Source: Gaiellales bacterium (GTDB lineage Bacteria; Actinomycetota; Thermoleophilia; RBG-16-64-13). From it: DNA of 56,740 bases. This document shows positions 15,899 through 24,967 of the stretch, piece after piece. The position numbers were made by a program, and so were the translations under genes. The stretch covers positions 1 through 56,740 of the forward strand of contig JAAYAL010000039.1 of assembly GCA_012719395.1 (NCBI GenBank). Reading direction: 5' to 3'. The notes beneath the pieces are model-generated. The model did not search any database. It was not told the origin of the DNA and worked only from the letters and a program-made list of their open reading frames with translations. Position 1 is the stretch's first letter, and each line of letters begins with the position of its first letter.

Positions 15899-17272
15899 AT
15901 GTCCCGTTTCGGCCGTATTCTGACTGTAGTAGTCGGGCACAGCCTGGCGGCTGCGAAGGGGACACGGTTCGGCCTGGTCTCGCGTGAAGAGCGACGCCGG
16001 ATGCTGGCCGTCGAGGTGCGGCGGGCCTTGGAGGACTTGGGGCCTGCCTTCATCAAGATCGGACAGCTCATGTCCGTGCGTCCGGATGTGTTCCCGCCGG
16101 AATTGGCGGTTGAGCTCGGCGCACTCCGCGATTCGGTGGCGCCCGTGGATCCCACGTTGGTGCGCGGGGTCATCCAGCACGACCTCGGTTTTCCGGCAGA
16201 GGTGCTGTTCAGCTCCTTTGACCCGGTGCCGATTGCCTCGGCCTCCATCGCTCAGGTGCACCGTGCGCGGCTGCGGGAGGCTTACCGACCGGTGTGCGGC
16301 GCCACTCTTCCCGCCGGCACGGCGCTGGCCGTCAAAGTGGTGCGGCCGGGCATCGAGGAGGAGGGTGCTGCAGATCTGGAGGCAGCCGCACGGCTCGCCC
16401 GCGGTCTCCACCATCGAGGCCTTCTGCGTCGTTGGAATCTGCCTGCGTACGCTCTGGAGTTGCGGGATTCCTTCCGGCGCGAATCGGACCTGCGCAACGA
16501 AGCGCGGGTGGCGGTGCGCTTTGCCTTTGACTTCCGCGATGACCCGCTGGTTCGCGTCCCGCGCGTGGTGTGGCCGCTGAGCTCTCGTCGGGTGCTCACC
16601 ACCGAGTACGTGGAGGGCTGGCCTCTCAGTCGCGTTGAAGAGGCCAGGCGGGCCGGTGTCGACGCTCGTGGGCTGGCTGCGCACGGCGCTCGGGTCTTCA
16701 TGCGACAGGTGCTCGAGCACGGGCGCTTCCACGCGGACCTGCACCCGGCCAACCTACTTCTCACGCCCGACGGCCGCATCGCCTATCTGGATTTCGGCAT
16801 GGTGGGCAGGTTGTCTGCGGCTGAGCGTGTCGGGGTGGCGCAGGTGCTGGCCGCGCTGGTGTTCCGCGATGCGGAACGGGCACTTCGTTACTCCTCACTG
16901 CTGGGCCTGGAGGTGCCGCCGGATGTGCGGGCGCGGCTGGTGGGAGAGGTCGGCGGCCTTATGCAGCGAACGCTGAGGGAAGGCCGGGGGGATGGCCGGG
17001 TGGGGCGCACGGACGTGAAGGGCTTTGGCGTGGGCCTCCTGGGCATCTTGGGGCGGCACCACGTGCCCATCCCCGAAGGCTACGGGCTACTGGTGAAATC
17101 GCTGGTGACGGTGGAAGGGGTGGCCCGCGCGCTCTACCCGGAGATCGACATCATCGAGACCGCCCGCCCCTTCGTAACCCGTCTCCTGGCCCGGCGGGTG
17201 CTCGATCCATCGACGCTGGCATCGCGTTGGGCAACGGCCCTTCGTGCGGCGGCGGTAGAGGTCAGTGGCTGA
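15899..17272 (+). CDS. UbiB/AarF (ABC1) atypical kinase
   Basis: The 457-residue protein has the UbiB/AarF family motifs. The N-terminal KxGQ signature lies in FIKIGQLMSVRPDVFPPE. The Ala-rich nucleotide loop is IASASIAQVHRA. A catalytic Lys is in LAVKVVRPG, the catalytic loop is HADLHPANLL and the metal-binding motif is DFGMVG. Members support quinone or other isoprenoid lipid metabolism, probably by ATPase activity rather than protein phosphorylation. The C-terminal membrane-helix pair of some family members is not obvious here. It follows the CDGSH and coiled-coil genes on the same strand. The specific role is unknown. Confidence 0.9.
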   Translation: MSRFGRILTVVVGHSLAAAKGTRFGLVSREERRRMLAVEVRRALEDLGPAFIKIGQLMSVRPDVFPPELAVELGALRDSVAPVDPTLVRGVIQHDLGFPAEVLFSSFDPVPIASASIAQVHRARLREAYRPVCGATLPAGTALAVKVVRPGIEEEGAADLEAAARLARGLHHRGLLRRWNLPAYALELRDSFRRESDLRNEARVAVRFAFDFRDDPLVRVPRVVWPLSSRRVLTTEYVEGWPLSRVEEARRAGVDARGLAAHGARVFMRQVLEHGRFHADLHPANLLLTPDGRIAYLDFGMVGRLSAAERVGVAQVLAALVFRDAERALRYSSLLGLEVPPDVRARLVGEVGGLMQRTLREGRGDGRVGRTDVKGFGVGLLGILGRHHVPIPEGYGLLVKSLVTVEGVARALYPEIDIIETARPFVTRLLARRVLDPSTLASRWATALRAAAVEVSG

Positions 17273-17323
17273 CTCCACGCGGCGCCCCGGCCCGCCACGG
17301 AAGGCGGTTCTCTACCCCGGGGC

Positions 17324-18316
17324 TCAGTCGTCCGTTGGTGCGATCGATCGGCTGGGTACTGTCACCAGAGATTCCTCTTCCAGCATCACCGGCGCCACTT
17401 GGCAGCCAACGCGCCTGGTCCTGAGCACGGAGACGGCGATGGAAGCCGCCAGCGCGGCCGCGATCACGCCCAGTGCTATCACCGTGGGCAGGTGATAGAA
17501 GTCCGCCAACAGCATCTTGATGCCCACGAAACCCAGAATGACCGCCAAGCCGTAGTGGAGATACGCGAAGCGGTTGATGCACCCGGCCAGGGCGAAGTAC
17601 AGGGCACGTAGGCCCAGGATGGCGCACACGTTCGAGGTGAAGGCGATGAAAGGATGCCGACTGATGGCCAGGACGGCCGGGACCGAGTCGACGGCGAAGA
17701 CCAAGTCGGCAGACTCGATGGCCAGCACGGCCAGCATGAGCGGTGTGAAGAGGAGCCGGCGGTTCTTGCGGAACCAGAAGGCATGGCCCTTGTAGCCGAA
17801 GTCGAAGGAAAGGTGCCGTTCGGCGAACTTGACCAGAGGGTTGGTGTCTGGGGCAACGCTGGCGCTCTCTGTTCGCCACATGCGCACCGCGGTGTAGATG
17901 AGCAGGGCTCCGAAGACGTACATGGTCCAGGAGAAGCGCTCCAGCAGAGCCAGCCCGCCCAGGATGAACAGTAGGCGGAAGACGATGGCGCCGAAGATGC
18001 CCCAGAAGAGCACCTTGTGCTGATGGGCGGGGTGGATGCCCAAGGCGGTGAACACGAGCAAGAAGACGAAGATGTTGTCAACGCTGAGCGACTTCTCCAC
18101 CAGGTAGGCGGCGATGAACTCCTTGGCCTCTGCGGCCCCCAACCACATCCAGATCACACCGGCGAACGCGAAGGAGAGCGCGATCCAGAAGCCGCTCCAG
18201 CCCAGCGCCTCGCGTACGGAAAACTCCTTCTCACCACGGTTAATGACCACGAGATCGAGCACCAGCAGCACTGCTACCGCAATCCCGAACGCCACCCATG
18301 GCCAATAGCCGCTCAC
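17324..18316 (-). CDS. TerC-family membrane protein, predicted manganese exporter
   Basis: The 330-residue protein has about nine hydrophobic segments. It carries the acidic family motifs EKSLSVDNIFVFLLVF in the first half and IESADLVFAVDSVPAVLA in the second, which supply metal-coordinating Asp and Glu residues. TerC/Alx/MeeF-type proteins are linked to manganese export. The start is GTG at 18316, with GGAGGT five bases upstream. The leader is a yybP-ykoY riboswitch with a terminator, which independently points to Mn2+. The gene is convergent with the UbiB-like gene and divergent from rlmKL. Confidence 0.92.
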   Translation of the reverse strand: MSGYWPWVAFGIAVAVLLVLDLVVINRGEKEFSVREALGWSGFWIALSFAFAGVIWMWLGAAEAKEFIAAYLVEKSLSVDNIFVFLLVFTALGIHPAHQHKVLFWGIFGAIVFRLLFILGGLALLERFSWTMYVFGALLIYTAVRMWRTESASVAPDTNPLVKFAERHLSFDFGYKGHAFWFRKNRRLLFTPLMLAVLAIESADLVFAVDSVPAVLAISRHPFIAFTSNVCAILGLRALYFALAGCINRFAYLHYGLAVILGFVGIKMLLADFYHLPTVIALGVIAAALAASIAVSVLRTRRVGCQVAPVMLEEESLVTVPSRSIAPTDD

Positions 18317-18360
18317 ATGCCACCTCCGCGCCCATCGAGTGTCGCTGCGGCGAAGGCCAC

Positions 18361-18398
18361 AAAAAAAGACCTCCGGCGCAGCTGCTGCCGAAGGTCTT
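18361..18398 (-). terminator. Terminator hairpin of the yybP-ykoY leader
   Basis: On the minus strand GACCTTCGGC pairs with GCCGGAGGTC (one G-U pair) across nine bases, followed by seven T. It lies between the riboswitch core and the TerC gene, 45 bases before the start codon. Confidence 0.9.
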
Positions 18399-18497
18399 GC
18401 CGCGAGACGCGCCCGGGGATCTCGATAGCTCGAATCCCGTCCTGACGAACGCGCCGCCTACCCACTTGTGGCGGGTAGACCGGCTACTCCCCTTCAC
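18361..18497 (-). promoter_or_regulatory. yybP-ykoY manganese riboswitch
   Basis: The minus-strand leader contains the signature AAGGGGAGTAGCCGG near its 5' end and the later CGTCAGGACGGG block, followed by GCAAGACCTTCGGC, which merges into the terminator. These match the yybP-ykoY family, which is known to bind Mn2+ and to switch expression on, commonly in front of Mn exporters including TerC-family genes. A -10-like TATTCT lies just upstream (18508-18503), placing the transcript start close to the first riboswitch base. Ends are approximate. Confidence 0.88.
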
Positions 18498-18610
18498 ACC
18501 TCCAGAATATCACGACGTGAGCCGGAATCCGTATCGCGAGGTGCGCCGGGCGTATACTTGCTGCCATCGCCGCTATCATCGACACGCATGTCTTCTTCGC
18601 CGCCTGTCCT

Positions 18611-20827
18611 TTGGGAGTTGAGGATCTCCTGGCAGTGGAGCTGCGCGGCTTGGGGGCGGAGCGGGTGAAGGAGACCAGGGCGGGAGCCGCCTTCGCTGGA
18701 TCGTTGGCAGTGGGCTTGAGGGCCTGCCTCTGGTCGCGGGTGGCCAGTCGCGTTCTGCTCCACCTTGGCGCGTTCCCGGCCGCCGATGCAGACCAGCTGT
18801 ACTCCGGGTCATCCGCCATCCCCTGGGAGGAGCATCTCAGCCCCACCTGCACTTTCGCCGTCTCTGCCAACGTCTCCGCCTCGGTCGTCTCACACAGCGG
18901 CTTTGCCGCCCTCAGGGTCAAGGATGCGGTGGTGGATCGCCTGCGCCGCGTGGAGCGTCGGCGGCCTGAGGTGAGGACGGAGAGGCCCGATGTCAAGGTT
19001 GACCTCTACCTTCATGGTGACCAGGCTGTCCTCAGTCTTGATCTTTCCGGTGAAGCTCTCAGCAACCGTGGCTACCGGCGGGCGGGCGGGCCGGCACCCC
19101 TGCGCGAGAACCTGGCGGCGGCCGTGCTGTTGCGGGCGCACTGGCCTGCCTTCGCCTCCGCCGGCGCTTCGCTGCTGGATCCCATGTGTGGGTCGGGGAC
19201 GCTGGTCATTGAGGGCGCGCTCATGGCGGCGGATATCGCTCCGGGCTTGATTCGCGACTACTTCGGTTTCCTGGGTTGGCGCGGGTTGCCGCGCGCGGTC
19301 TGGGAAGAGGTGCGCAGTGAAGCGGTGGAGCGCGCTCGGGCCGGTGTTGCACATCTCCCCCCCGTGCTGGGCCTGGACAACGATGTGTTGGCCGTGCAGG
19401 CCGCCGAGCGCAACGTAGTGGCGGCCGGGCTGCGTGGCAAAGTCTCCATTCTGACCGGCGATGTGGCCGGGTTGACGGTCCCGGAGACGCTGCGGGACCG
19501 TCCGGGGCTCATAGCCACCAATCCTCCCTACGGTCGGCGTTTGGGTGACCGCGATTCACTCCGGCCTCTCTATGCCACGCTGGGTGCGCGGCTGCGCACC
19601 CAGTTCGGGGGATGGGAAGCGGCCGTGTTGGTGGAGGACGAGGAGTTGGGCTACGGGCTGGGCCTGAGAGCGCACAAGGTGCATCATCTCTACAACGGCC
19701 AGGTGCCCTGCCTGCTTCTTCATTTTCACCTGGGTTCGCCGCCACGCCGGGAGGTGTCTCACCGTGTTGGTGCCGGCGGCGCGCAACCCGAGCCGGAGGT
19801 TGCGGCCGCCCCCCGCGAATACGCAATGCTTTCGTCATCCACCGTGGACCAAAACGGGCAGCAGTCTCTCCTCAACCGTTTAAGGAAGAACCTGCGACGG
19901 CTGAAGCCCTGGGCGAAACGTGAGGGAGTCACATGCTATCGCCTCTATGACCGAGATCTCCCTGATTACAACTTCGCCGTGGACCTGTACGAGGACTGGG
20001 TGGTGGTGCAGGAGTTCGAAGCGCCCCCGGAGATAGATCGGCTCAAGGCCAGAAGGCGCCTGCGTGAAGGGCTGGCTGCCGTTCAGGAAGTGACGGGGGT
20101 GCCGGTGGATCACGTGGTCTATCGTTTGCGGCGGCCTCAGCGGCGCGGGGGTCAGTACGGCGCACAGGGACCACAGCGCGGCGAGGTTGAGGTGGGCGAG
20201 GGCGGGCTGCGCTTTCTGGTGAACCTGGCCGAATACTTGGACACTGGGCTCTTCATGGACCACCGCGTGGTTCGTGGCATGGTCCGTGAATGGTCCAGGG
20301 ACGTCCATTTCCTGAACCTGTTCAGCTACACAGCCGCGGCCAGCGTGTATGCGGCGGACGGTGGGGCGTTGTCCACTACCTCGGTGGATCTCTCCCGCCG
20401 CTACCTGGACTGGGCCAGGCGGAATCTCCTGCGGAACGGTTTCGTGGATGGCCGGGCCCATCAGCTCGTGCATGCCGATTGCTTGGAGTGGCCGGCGCGT
20501 GCCCGCGGCCGATACGGGCTCATACTGGCCGACGTGCCCACCTTCTCCAATTCCAAGGCCATGCGCGACACCTTTGATGTGCAGCGGGATCACGCGCAGC
20601 TGCTGGAGGCGGCCGCCCGGCTGCTGGAGCCGGGCGGCCGCCTCCTCTTCTCCACCAATCGCCGCCGCTTTCGGCTGGAGGGCTCCCGGTTGCAGAAGCT
20701 GGGGCTCACGGTGGAGGACATCACCGAGCGCACCTTGCCTCCCGACTTCCGCCGCCGCCCGCCCACACACCGTTGCTGGCTGCTGCGCCCGGCGGGGACG
20801 TCTCCGGCCCTGGGCCGGGTGCTCTGA
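18611..20827 (+). CDS. rlmKL: Bifunctional 23S rRNA methyltransferase RlmK/RlmL
   Basis: The protein has at least 738 residues and two methyltransferase domains. The N-terminal RlmL half has a THUMP-like region, the SAM motif LDPMCGSGTLVIEGA and the catalytic motif IATNPPYGRRLGD; it would make m2G2445. The C-terminal RlmK half has FLNLFSYTAAASVYAA and ADVPTFSNSKAMRDTF; it would make m7G2069. The two are separate genes in many bacteria and fused as here in others. The TTG at 18611 is the first canonical start, but homology (VFFAACPLGVEDLL) begins before it. The frame is open back to a TGA at 18518 without ATG, GTG or TTG, so the true start is probably non-canonical. A -10-like TATACT lies at 18553. 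Confidence 0.9.
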   Translation: MGVEDLLAVELRGLGAERVKETRAGAAFAGSLAVGLRACLWSRVASRVLLHLGAFPAADADQLYSGSSAIPWEEHLSPTCTFAVSANVSASVVSHSGFAALRVKDAVVDRLRRVERRRPEVRTERPDVKVDLYLHGDQAVLSLDLSGEALSNRGYRRAGGPAPLRENLAAAVLLRAHWPAFASAGASLLDPMCGSGTLVIEGALMAADIAPGLIRDYFGFLGWRGLPRAVWEEVRSEAVERARAGVAHLPPVLGLDNDVLAVQAAERNVVAAGLRGKVSILTGDVAGLTVPETLRDRPGLIATNPPYGRRLGDRDSLRPLYATLGARLRTQFGGWEAAVLVEDEELGYGLGLRAHKVHHLYNGQVPCLLLHFHLGSPPRREVSHRVGAGGAQPEPEVAAAPREYAMLSSSTVDQNGQQSLLNRLRKNLRRLKPWAKREGVTCYRLYDRDLPDYNFAVDLYEDWVVVQEFEAPPEIDRLKARRRLREGLAAVQEVTGVPVDHVVYRLRRPQRRGGQYGAQGPQRGEVEVGEGGLRFLVNLAEYLDTGLFMDHRVVRGMVREWSRDVHFLNLFSYTAAASVYAADGGALSTTSVDLSRRYLDWARRNLLRNGFVDGRAHQLVHADCLEWPARARGRYGLILADVPTFSNSKAMRDTFDVQRDHAQLLEAAARLLEPGGRLLFSTNRRRFRLEGSRLQKLGLTVEDITERTLPPDFRRRPPTHRCWLLRPAGTSPALGRVL

Positions 20828-21137
20828 GGCAGGCACGCACCCGCCCGCAGTCCCGGCTTGGCCCGCCATCCACGGCGCCACCTCTTCATCGGGTTGTCGG
20901 TTCACATCCACTGCTGAGCCCGAGGGGCCGAGGCAGGAGTCAGGCGAATGCCACGAACTGCAGCGAGTCCAGCTCCAGCAGCCGGCGTGGCTGTCCGCGG
21001 AGCGGTTCTTGAGCACGGGCACTTGGAGCTCGGCGAGAGTATCCTCAAGGAGGCCGAGACCATAGGTGCTTCCCTCCTCAGCGGATTGATTGTACTGTAC
21101 CCCCAACGCTCACCGGACCGAGGGGAAGTATCTGGAG
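20828..21137. other. Intergenic stretch without supported gene
   Basis: I see no gene I can support in these 310 bases between rlmKL and the acyl-CoA synthetase. An open plus frame from 20948 and a minus frame starting near 21070 are protein-like, but match nothing I recognise and run into or against the neighbours. No clear terminator is visible. Confidence 0.4.
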
Positions 21138-23375
21138 ATGACTGCTACCGGCCAGGGCGGGTCAAGTGGCGATCGCTTCGCCGGGGTCGGGGCGGCGTTG
21201 GCGGCCGGCCGCGCGGCGCTCAGCGAGGTGGAGGCCAAACAGTTTCTCGCTTCACAGGGGATCGCGGTCCCAGAGGGAGCGCCGGCCACCTGCGCGGAGG
21301 AAGCCGTGGCGGCCGCAGGCGGGATCGGCTACCCGGTGGTGATGAAAGGCATCTCCACCACCATCCTGCACAAGACGGAGGCCGGCCTGGTGCGCCTGGG
21401 GATCCAGGACCAGGAGGGCGTGCGAGTCGCTTTCGCCGCACTGAGCCAGGCGGGAGGTGACGCGCTCAGCGGCGTGTTCGTGGAGCGCCAGCTCCCGCGC
21501 GAGCGCGAGTTCATGGCCGGCATGGTTCGGGACCCTCAGTTCGGCGCTGTGATCATGCTCGGCCTGGGCGGCATCCTGGCCGAGGTACTCGATGATGTGG
21601 CTTTCGCGGTAGCCCCGCTCTCCCGTGCGGATGCGCTGCGGACGATCGAGGCGCTGCAGGCGCGCGCAATCCTGGGCTCCTACCGCGGTCTGCCGGCCGT
21701 GGATCGGGGGGCCTTGGTGGAGTTGCTCTGCATCTTGGGGCGCATGGCGCTGGAGTACCCGGAGATCGCCGAGATGGATCTCAATCCGCTTCTGGTAGAC
21801 CAGAGGCGTCCCGTGGCTGCCGACTGCCTTATCCGTCTGCAGCCTCCCGCCGCAGCCGCGCCCGCGCGTCTGCCCGTCAACCTTGCAGCGCTGGATGCCC
21901 TCTACGCGCCGCGCAGCGTCGCCATAGTGGGAGCGTCCAATGACCCGTCGAAGTGGGGCGGGACTATCCTGACCAACCTGATCGCCGGCGGCTACCCGGG
22001 CCGGCTGTATCCGGTGGCGCGCGCCGCCGAGACGGTGATGGGCATGAAGGCCTACGGCACTGTCTCGGAATTGCCGGAGGCACCAGATGTGGCCGTGGTG
22101 GCCGTGCCCGGCTCCGCCGCCCTGCCCGTGGTGCAGGAGTGCGGTGTCAAGGGAGTGCGTGCCGTGGTGATGGTCACCGCCGGCTTCTCCGAGACGGGGG
22201 CCGAGGGCCGCCACCGGGAGCGGGAGTTGGCGGAGGCGGCAGCGCGCCACGGAATGGCTCTGATAGGTCCCAACTGCATGGGCGTGGTGTCGTCGGCCGC
22301 CCGCTTTTTCGGTGTGGGTGCGGTGCCTCTGCATCCCAAGCCGGGGCCGGCGGCATTCGTCTCCCAATCCGGCAACATCGGTGCGCAGCTGATGGTGAGC
22401 GCCGAACAGAGGGGTGGCGGCATAGGCAGCTTCGTGGGCGTTGGCAACGAGGCTCTCTACCAGACGGCGGATCTGCTGGACTACCTCAAGGACGATCCAC
22501 GCGTGGGGGTGGTGGCCGCCTACGTGGAAGGTTACGAGGACGGTCGCCGTCTCCTGGAGAGCTCACGGGCGCTGGCGGCCAAGAAGCCGCTGGTGGTGTT
22601 GCGTGCCGCCGTCAGCGACTACGGGCGGCGGGCCGCCGCCTCTCACACCGGGGCGTTGGCAGGCGCACAGAAGGTGTTTGAGGGTGCGGCCCGACAGGCA
22701 GGCATGCTGCTCACCTTCGATCCGGACGAGTTCCTCGACACTGCGCTGGCCTTCTCCTATCTCCCCCTTCCTCGGGGCGATCGTGTGGGCATTGTGACCA
22801 TGGGAGGCGGATGGGGAGTGTTGAGCGCGGACGAGGTGGCACGTACCGGGCTGAGCCTGGCCGAGTTTGACCCCGGACTCCTGTCTCGCCTGGATGGCCT
22901 GCTGCCCCCCTACTGGAGTAGGGGTAATCCGGTGGATCTGGTGGCCACGCTGGTGGAGGGGGCTGCCGAGCGGGTGGTGGAGGAGATCATCGCTTCCGAC
23001 TCGGTGGACCTCCTCCTCGTGTCCGGCGTGGTGAGCGTCTTTGGGCTGGCCGAAGCCATTCTCGTCCAGGCGGAGCGGCTGAACGCGGAGGGAGCCATTG
23101 AGCTCAACGAGGGGCAATTCGCCGATCCTGGCTTCTTCGCGCGCCGGCGGGAGCAGTTCATCCGTCACCTGATCTCCCTCATGGAGCGCTACGAGAAGCC
23201 CATCCTCAGCGTTGCCGCCGTTCCCCTCGCCCAAGGCGTGTTCCCAGACTGGGGCCGATACGGTGTGGTGGTGATTTCTTCGCCTCTGAGGGCCGTGCGG
23301 GTGGCGGCAAACATGGTGGAGTATGCAGATCGCTTCAGGGTCGATCAGGGGCAGTGTGGGCCGTGCCGCGAGTGA
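21138..23375 (+). CDS. Acyl/acetyl-CoA synthetase (ADP-forming), fused beta-alpha order
   Basis: The 745-residue protein is a NDP-forming acyl-CoA synthetase that interconverts acyl-CoA plus ADP and phosphate with acid, CoA and ATP. The ATP-grasp (beta) domain comes first (about 15-245), with GYPVVMKGISTTILHKTEAG and AEMDLNPLLV. A CoA-binding Rossmann domain follows (about 253-375: SVAIVGASNDPSKWGG; IGPNCMGVVS). The succinyl-CoA-ligase-like part comes last, with the phosphohistidine motif AAASHTGALAG. Many fused members have the opposite alpha-beta order. ATG 21138 is favoured because homology starts soon after; the upstream TTG has no ribosome binding site. Its end overlaps the histidine kinase start by 22 bases, so the genes are co-transcribed. 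Confidence 0.88.
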   Translation: MTATGQGGSSGDRFAGVGAALAAGRAALSEVEAKQFLASQGIAVPEGAPATCAEEAVAAAGGIGYPVVMKGISTTILHKTEAGLVRLGIQDQEGVRVAFAALSQAGGDALSGVFVERQLPREREFMAGMVRDPQFGAVIMLGLGGILAEVLDDVAFAVAPLSRADALRTIEALQARAILGSYRGLPAVDRGALVELLCILGRMALEYPEIAEMDLNPLLVDQRRPVAADCLIRLQPPAAAAPARLPVNLAALDALYAPRSVAIVGASNDPSKWGGTILTNLIAGGYPGRLYPVARAAETVMGMKAYGTVSELPEAPDVAVVAVPGSAALPVVQECGVKGVRAVVMVTAGFSETGAEGRHRERELAEAAARHGMALIGPNCMGVVSSAARFFGVGAVPLHPKPGPAAFVSQSGNIGAQLMVSAEQRGGGIGSFVGVGNEALYQTADLLDYLKDDPRVGVVAAYVEGYEDGRRLLESSRALAAKKPLVVLRAAVSDYGRRAAASHTGALAGAQKVFEGAARQAGMLLTFDPDEFLDTALAFSYLPLPRGDRVGIVTMGGGWGVLSADEVARTGLSLAEFDPGLLSRLDGLLPPYWSRGNPVDLVATLVEGAAERVVEEIIASDSVDLLLVSGVVSVFGLAEAILVQAERLNAEGAIELNEGQFADPGFFARRREQFIRHLISLMERYEKPILSVAAVPLAQGVFPDWGRYGVVVISSPLRAVRVAANMVEYADRFRVDQGQCGPCRE

Positions 23376-24967
23376 AGACCCGTCTCTCGGGGGCCGCAGA
23401 CAAGCCGCTGTGGGTGCAATTGGCGCTCGGCTTGGTGGTGGTAGCTGCCTGCACGCTGGCCTGCCTCCCGCTTTCCACCCTCTTTCCGCTGGCCGAGCTG
23501 GTCATGGTATACATCCTGGGAGTGATGCTGGCTTCGCTGCAGTTCAGCCGCATGGCGTCGGCGGTCACCGCCGTGATGTGCGCGGCGGCATTTGACTTCT
23601 TCTTCGTGCTGCCTCGCCTCAGCTTTGTACCCACCGACCTCAAGCATTTGGTGACGGTGGCGGGGTTGCTGACGTTGGGGCTTGTCATCAGCACGCTGAC
23701 GGCGCGACTGCTCCACCAGATCACGGTGGTGGCGGTTGAGCAGGAGAGGACGCGCGCGCTTCTGGCTCTGAGCCGTGAGCTGGCGCGGACCGAGTCCATT
23801 GCGGATCTGGCGGCGGAGGCGGCGGAGCACGTGGGGCGCTTCTTCTCTGCCGCCGCCGCTGTGTTCTTGGCGGAGGACGCGCAGCCTCTGCACGTGCTGG
23901 CTGCAGCGGGGGTGAGCCGAGGGAGGGCCGCTGAAGCGCAGCCGCAGCTCGACGCGGTGAACCAGGACGTGTCGTGGCGTGAGCTGGCCACCAGGGCCTT
24001 TGCGACCAGGCAGGACGAGGACATTGCGGTCGTGGGCGCTCCGGGGTCGGCCGCTGTACCGCTGACCGGGTCGCGAGGCAACCTGGGGGCTCTGGTGGTT
24101 CGCTCAGATACAGCGTGGACCATCTCCGCCGAGCAGGCGTCTCAGCTGAAGGCCTTTGCGGCGCAGACCGGCTTGGCCATCGAGAGGGCGCAGTTGGAGG
24201 TGGAGGCGGAGCAGGCCAGGGTGGCCGTGGAAACGGAGCGCTTGAGGGGCGCGTTGCTCAGCTCCGTGTCCCATGATCTACGGACGCCTCTCGGTGCCAT
24301 CACCGGCGCCACAAGCGCGTTGTTGGATGACGAGCAGCTGCTTCGCTCCGAGCCCGGCCGTGATCTGTTGACCACCGTCTACGAGGAGGCCGTGAGACTC
24401 AACCGACTCGTGGGGAGCCTTCTGTACATGACGCGGTTGGAGGCGGGGGCGGTGGCCGCCAACAAGGAGTGGCAGCCCTTGGAAGAGGTCATTGGGGCGG
24501 CGTTGACGCGTCGAGCCTCTGAGCTTGCAGGGCACGAGGTGACGGTCAAGATGGACTACGCGCTACCCTTGATGGAGATTGACTCCGTGCTCATCGAGCA
24601 GGCGCTGGGCAACATACTGGACAATGCCGCCCGACACACGCCGACCGGCACGGTGATCGAGGTGGAAGCGTGGCCCCTGGGGAGAGGCGTGGAGATTCGG
24701 GTGGCCGACCGTGGCCCCGGCCTGGAGCCCGGGGAGGAGTCCCTGGTCTTCGACAAGTTCTACCGGGGTGCCGCGGGCCGCATGGGTGGGGCGGGGCTGG
24801 GATTGGCCGTGGTGAGGGGTATCATCGAGGTGCACGGCGGGCGGGTATGGGCCGAGCGGCGGGAGGGTGGAGGTTCCGTTTTCCACGTCTTTCTACCCAT
24901 TGAGGCCAATCCCCCTGATCTCGCTCTGTCCGCGGCCCGGGAAGATGACCTAGTGGAGGGAGAGTGA
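23354..24967 (+). CDS. KdpD-like sensor histidine kinase lacking the N-terminal KdpD/Usp domains
   Basis: The 537-residue protein starts with a DUF4118-type block of four membrane helices (about 20-120; the AAFDFFFVLPRLSF motif is typical of KdpD). A GAF-like domain follows (about 135-270), then HisKA with SSVSHDLRTPLGAI (phospho-acceptor His307) and an ATPase domain (NILDNAARHTP, ADRGPGL, GAGLGLAVVRG). Full KdpD proteins have about 350 further N-terminal residues with a Walker-type KdpD domain and a universal-stress domain; these are absent, so the signal sensed may differ. No kdpFABC genes are in the window. GTG at 23354 overlaps the previous gene. The response regulator follows with a one-base overlap. 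Confidence 0.9.
   Translation: MWAVPRVKTRLSGAADKPLWVQLALGLVVVAACTLACLPLSTLFPLAELVMVYILGVMLASLQFSRMASAVTAVMCAAAFDFFFVLPRLSFVPTDLKHLVTVAGLLTLGLVISTLTARLLHQITVVAVEQERTRALLALSRELARTESIADLAAEAAEHVGRFFSAAAAVFLAEDAQPLHVLAAAGVSRGRAAEAQPQLDAVNQDVSWRELATRAFATRQDEDIAVVGAPGSAAVPLTGSRGNLGALVVRSDTAWTISAEQASQLKAFAAQTGLAIERAQLEVEAEQARVAVETERLRGALLSSVSHDLRTPLGAITGATSALLDDEQLLRSEPGRDLLTTVYEEAVRLNRLVGSLLYMTRLEAGAVAANKEWQPLEEVIGAALTRRASELAGHEVTVKMDYALPLMEIDSVLIEQALGNILDNAARHTPTGTVIEVEAWPLGRGVEIRVADRGPGLEPGEESLVFDKFYRGAAGRMGGAGLGLAVVRGIIEVHGGRVWAERREGGGSVFHVFLPIEANPPDLALSAAREDDLVEGE

Noticed and set aside
15263-16744. 493-codon minus-strand open frame
   Set aside because: It lies antisense to the coiled-coil and UbiB genes and has no family motifs; such frames are expected from high-GC codon use.
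18420-18450. tRNA-like T-loop string (AGCTCGAATCCCG) near the TerC leader
   Set aside because: It is part of the yybP-ykoY riboswitch and no cloverleaf can be folded around it.
20948-21460. Plus-strand open frame between rlmKL and the acyl-CoA synthetase
   Set aside because: It has no ribosome binding site, and beyond 21138 it is an out-of-frame reading of the synthetase gene.
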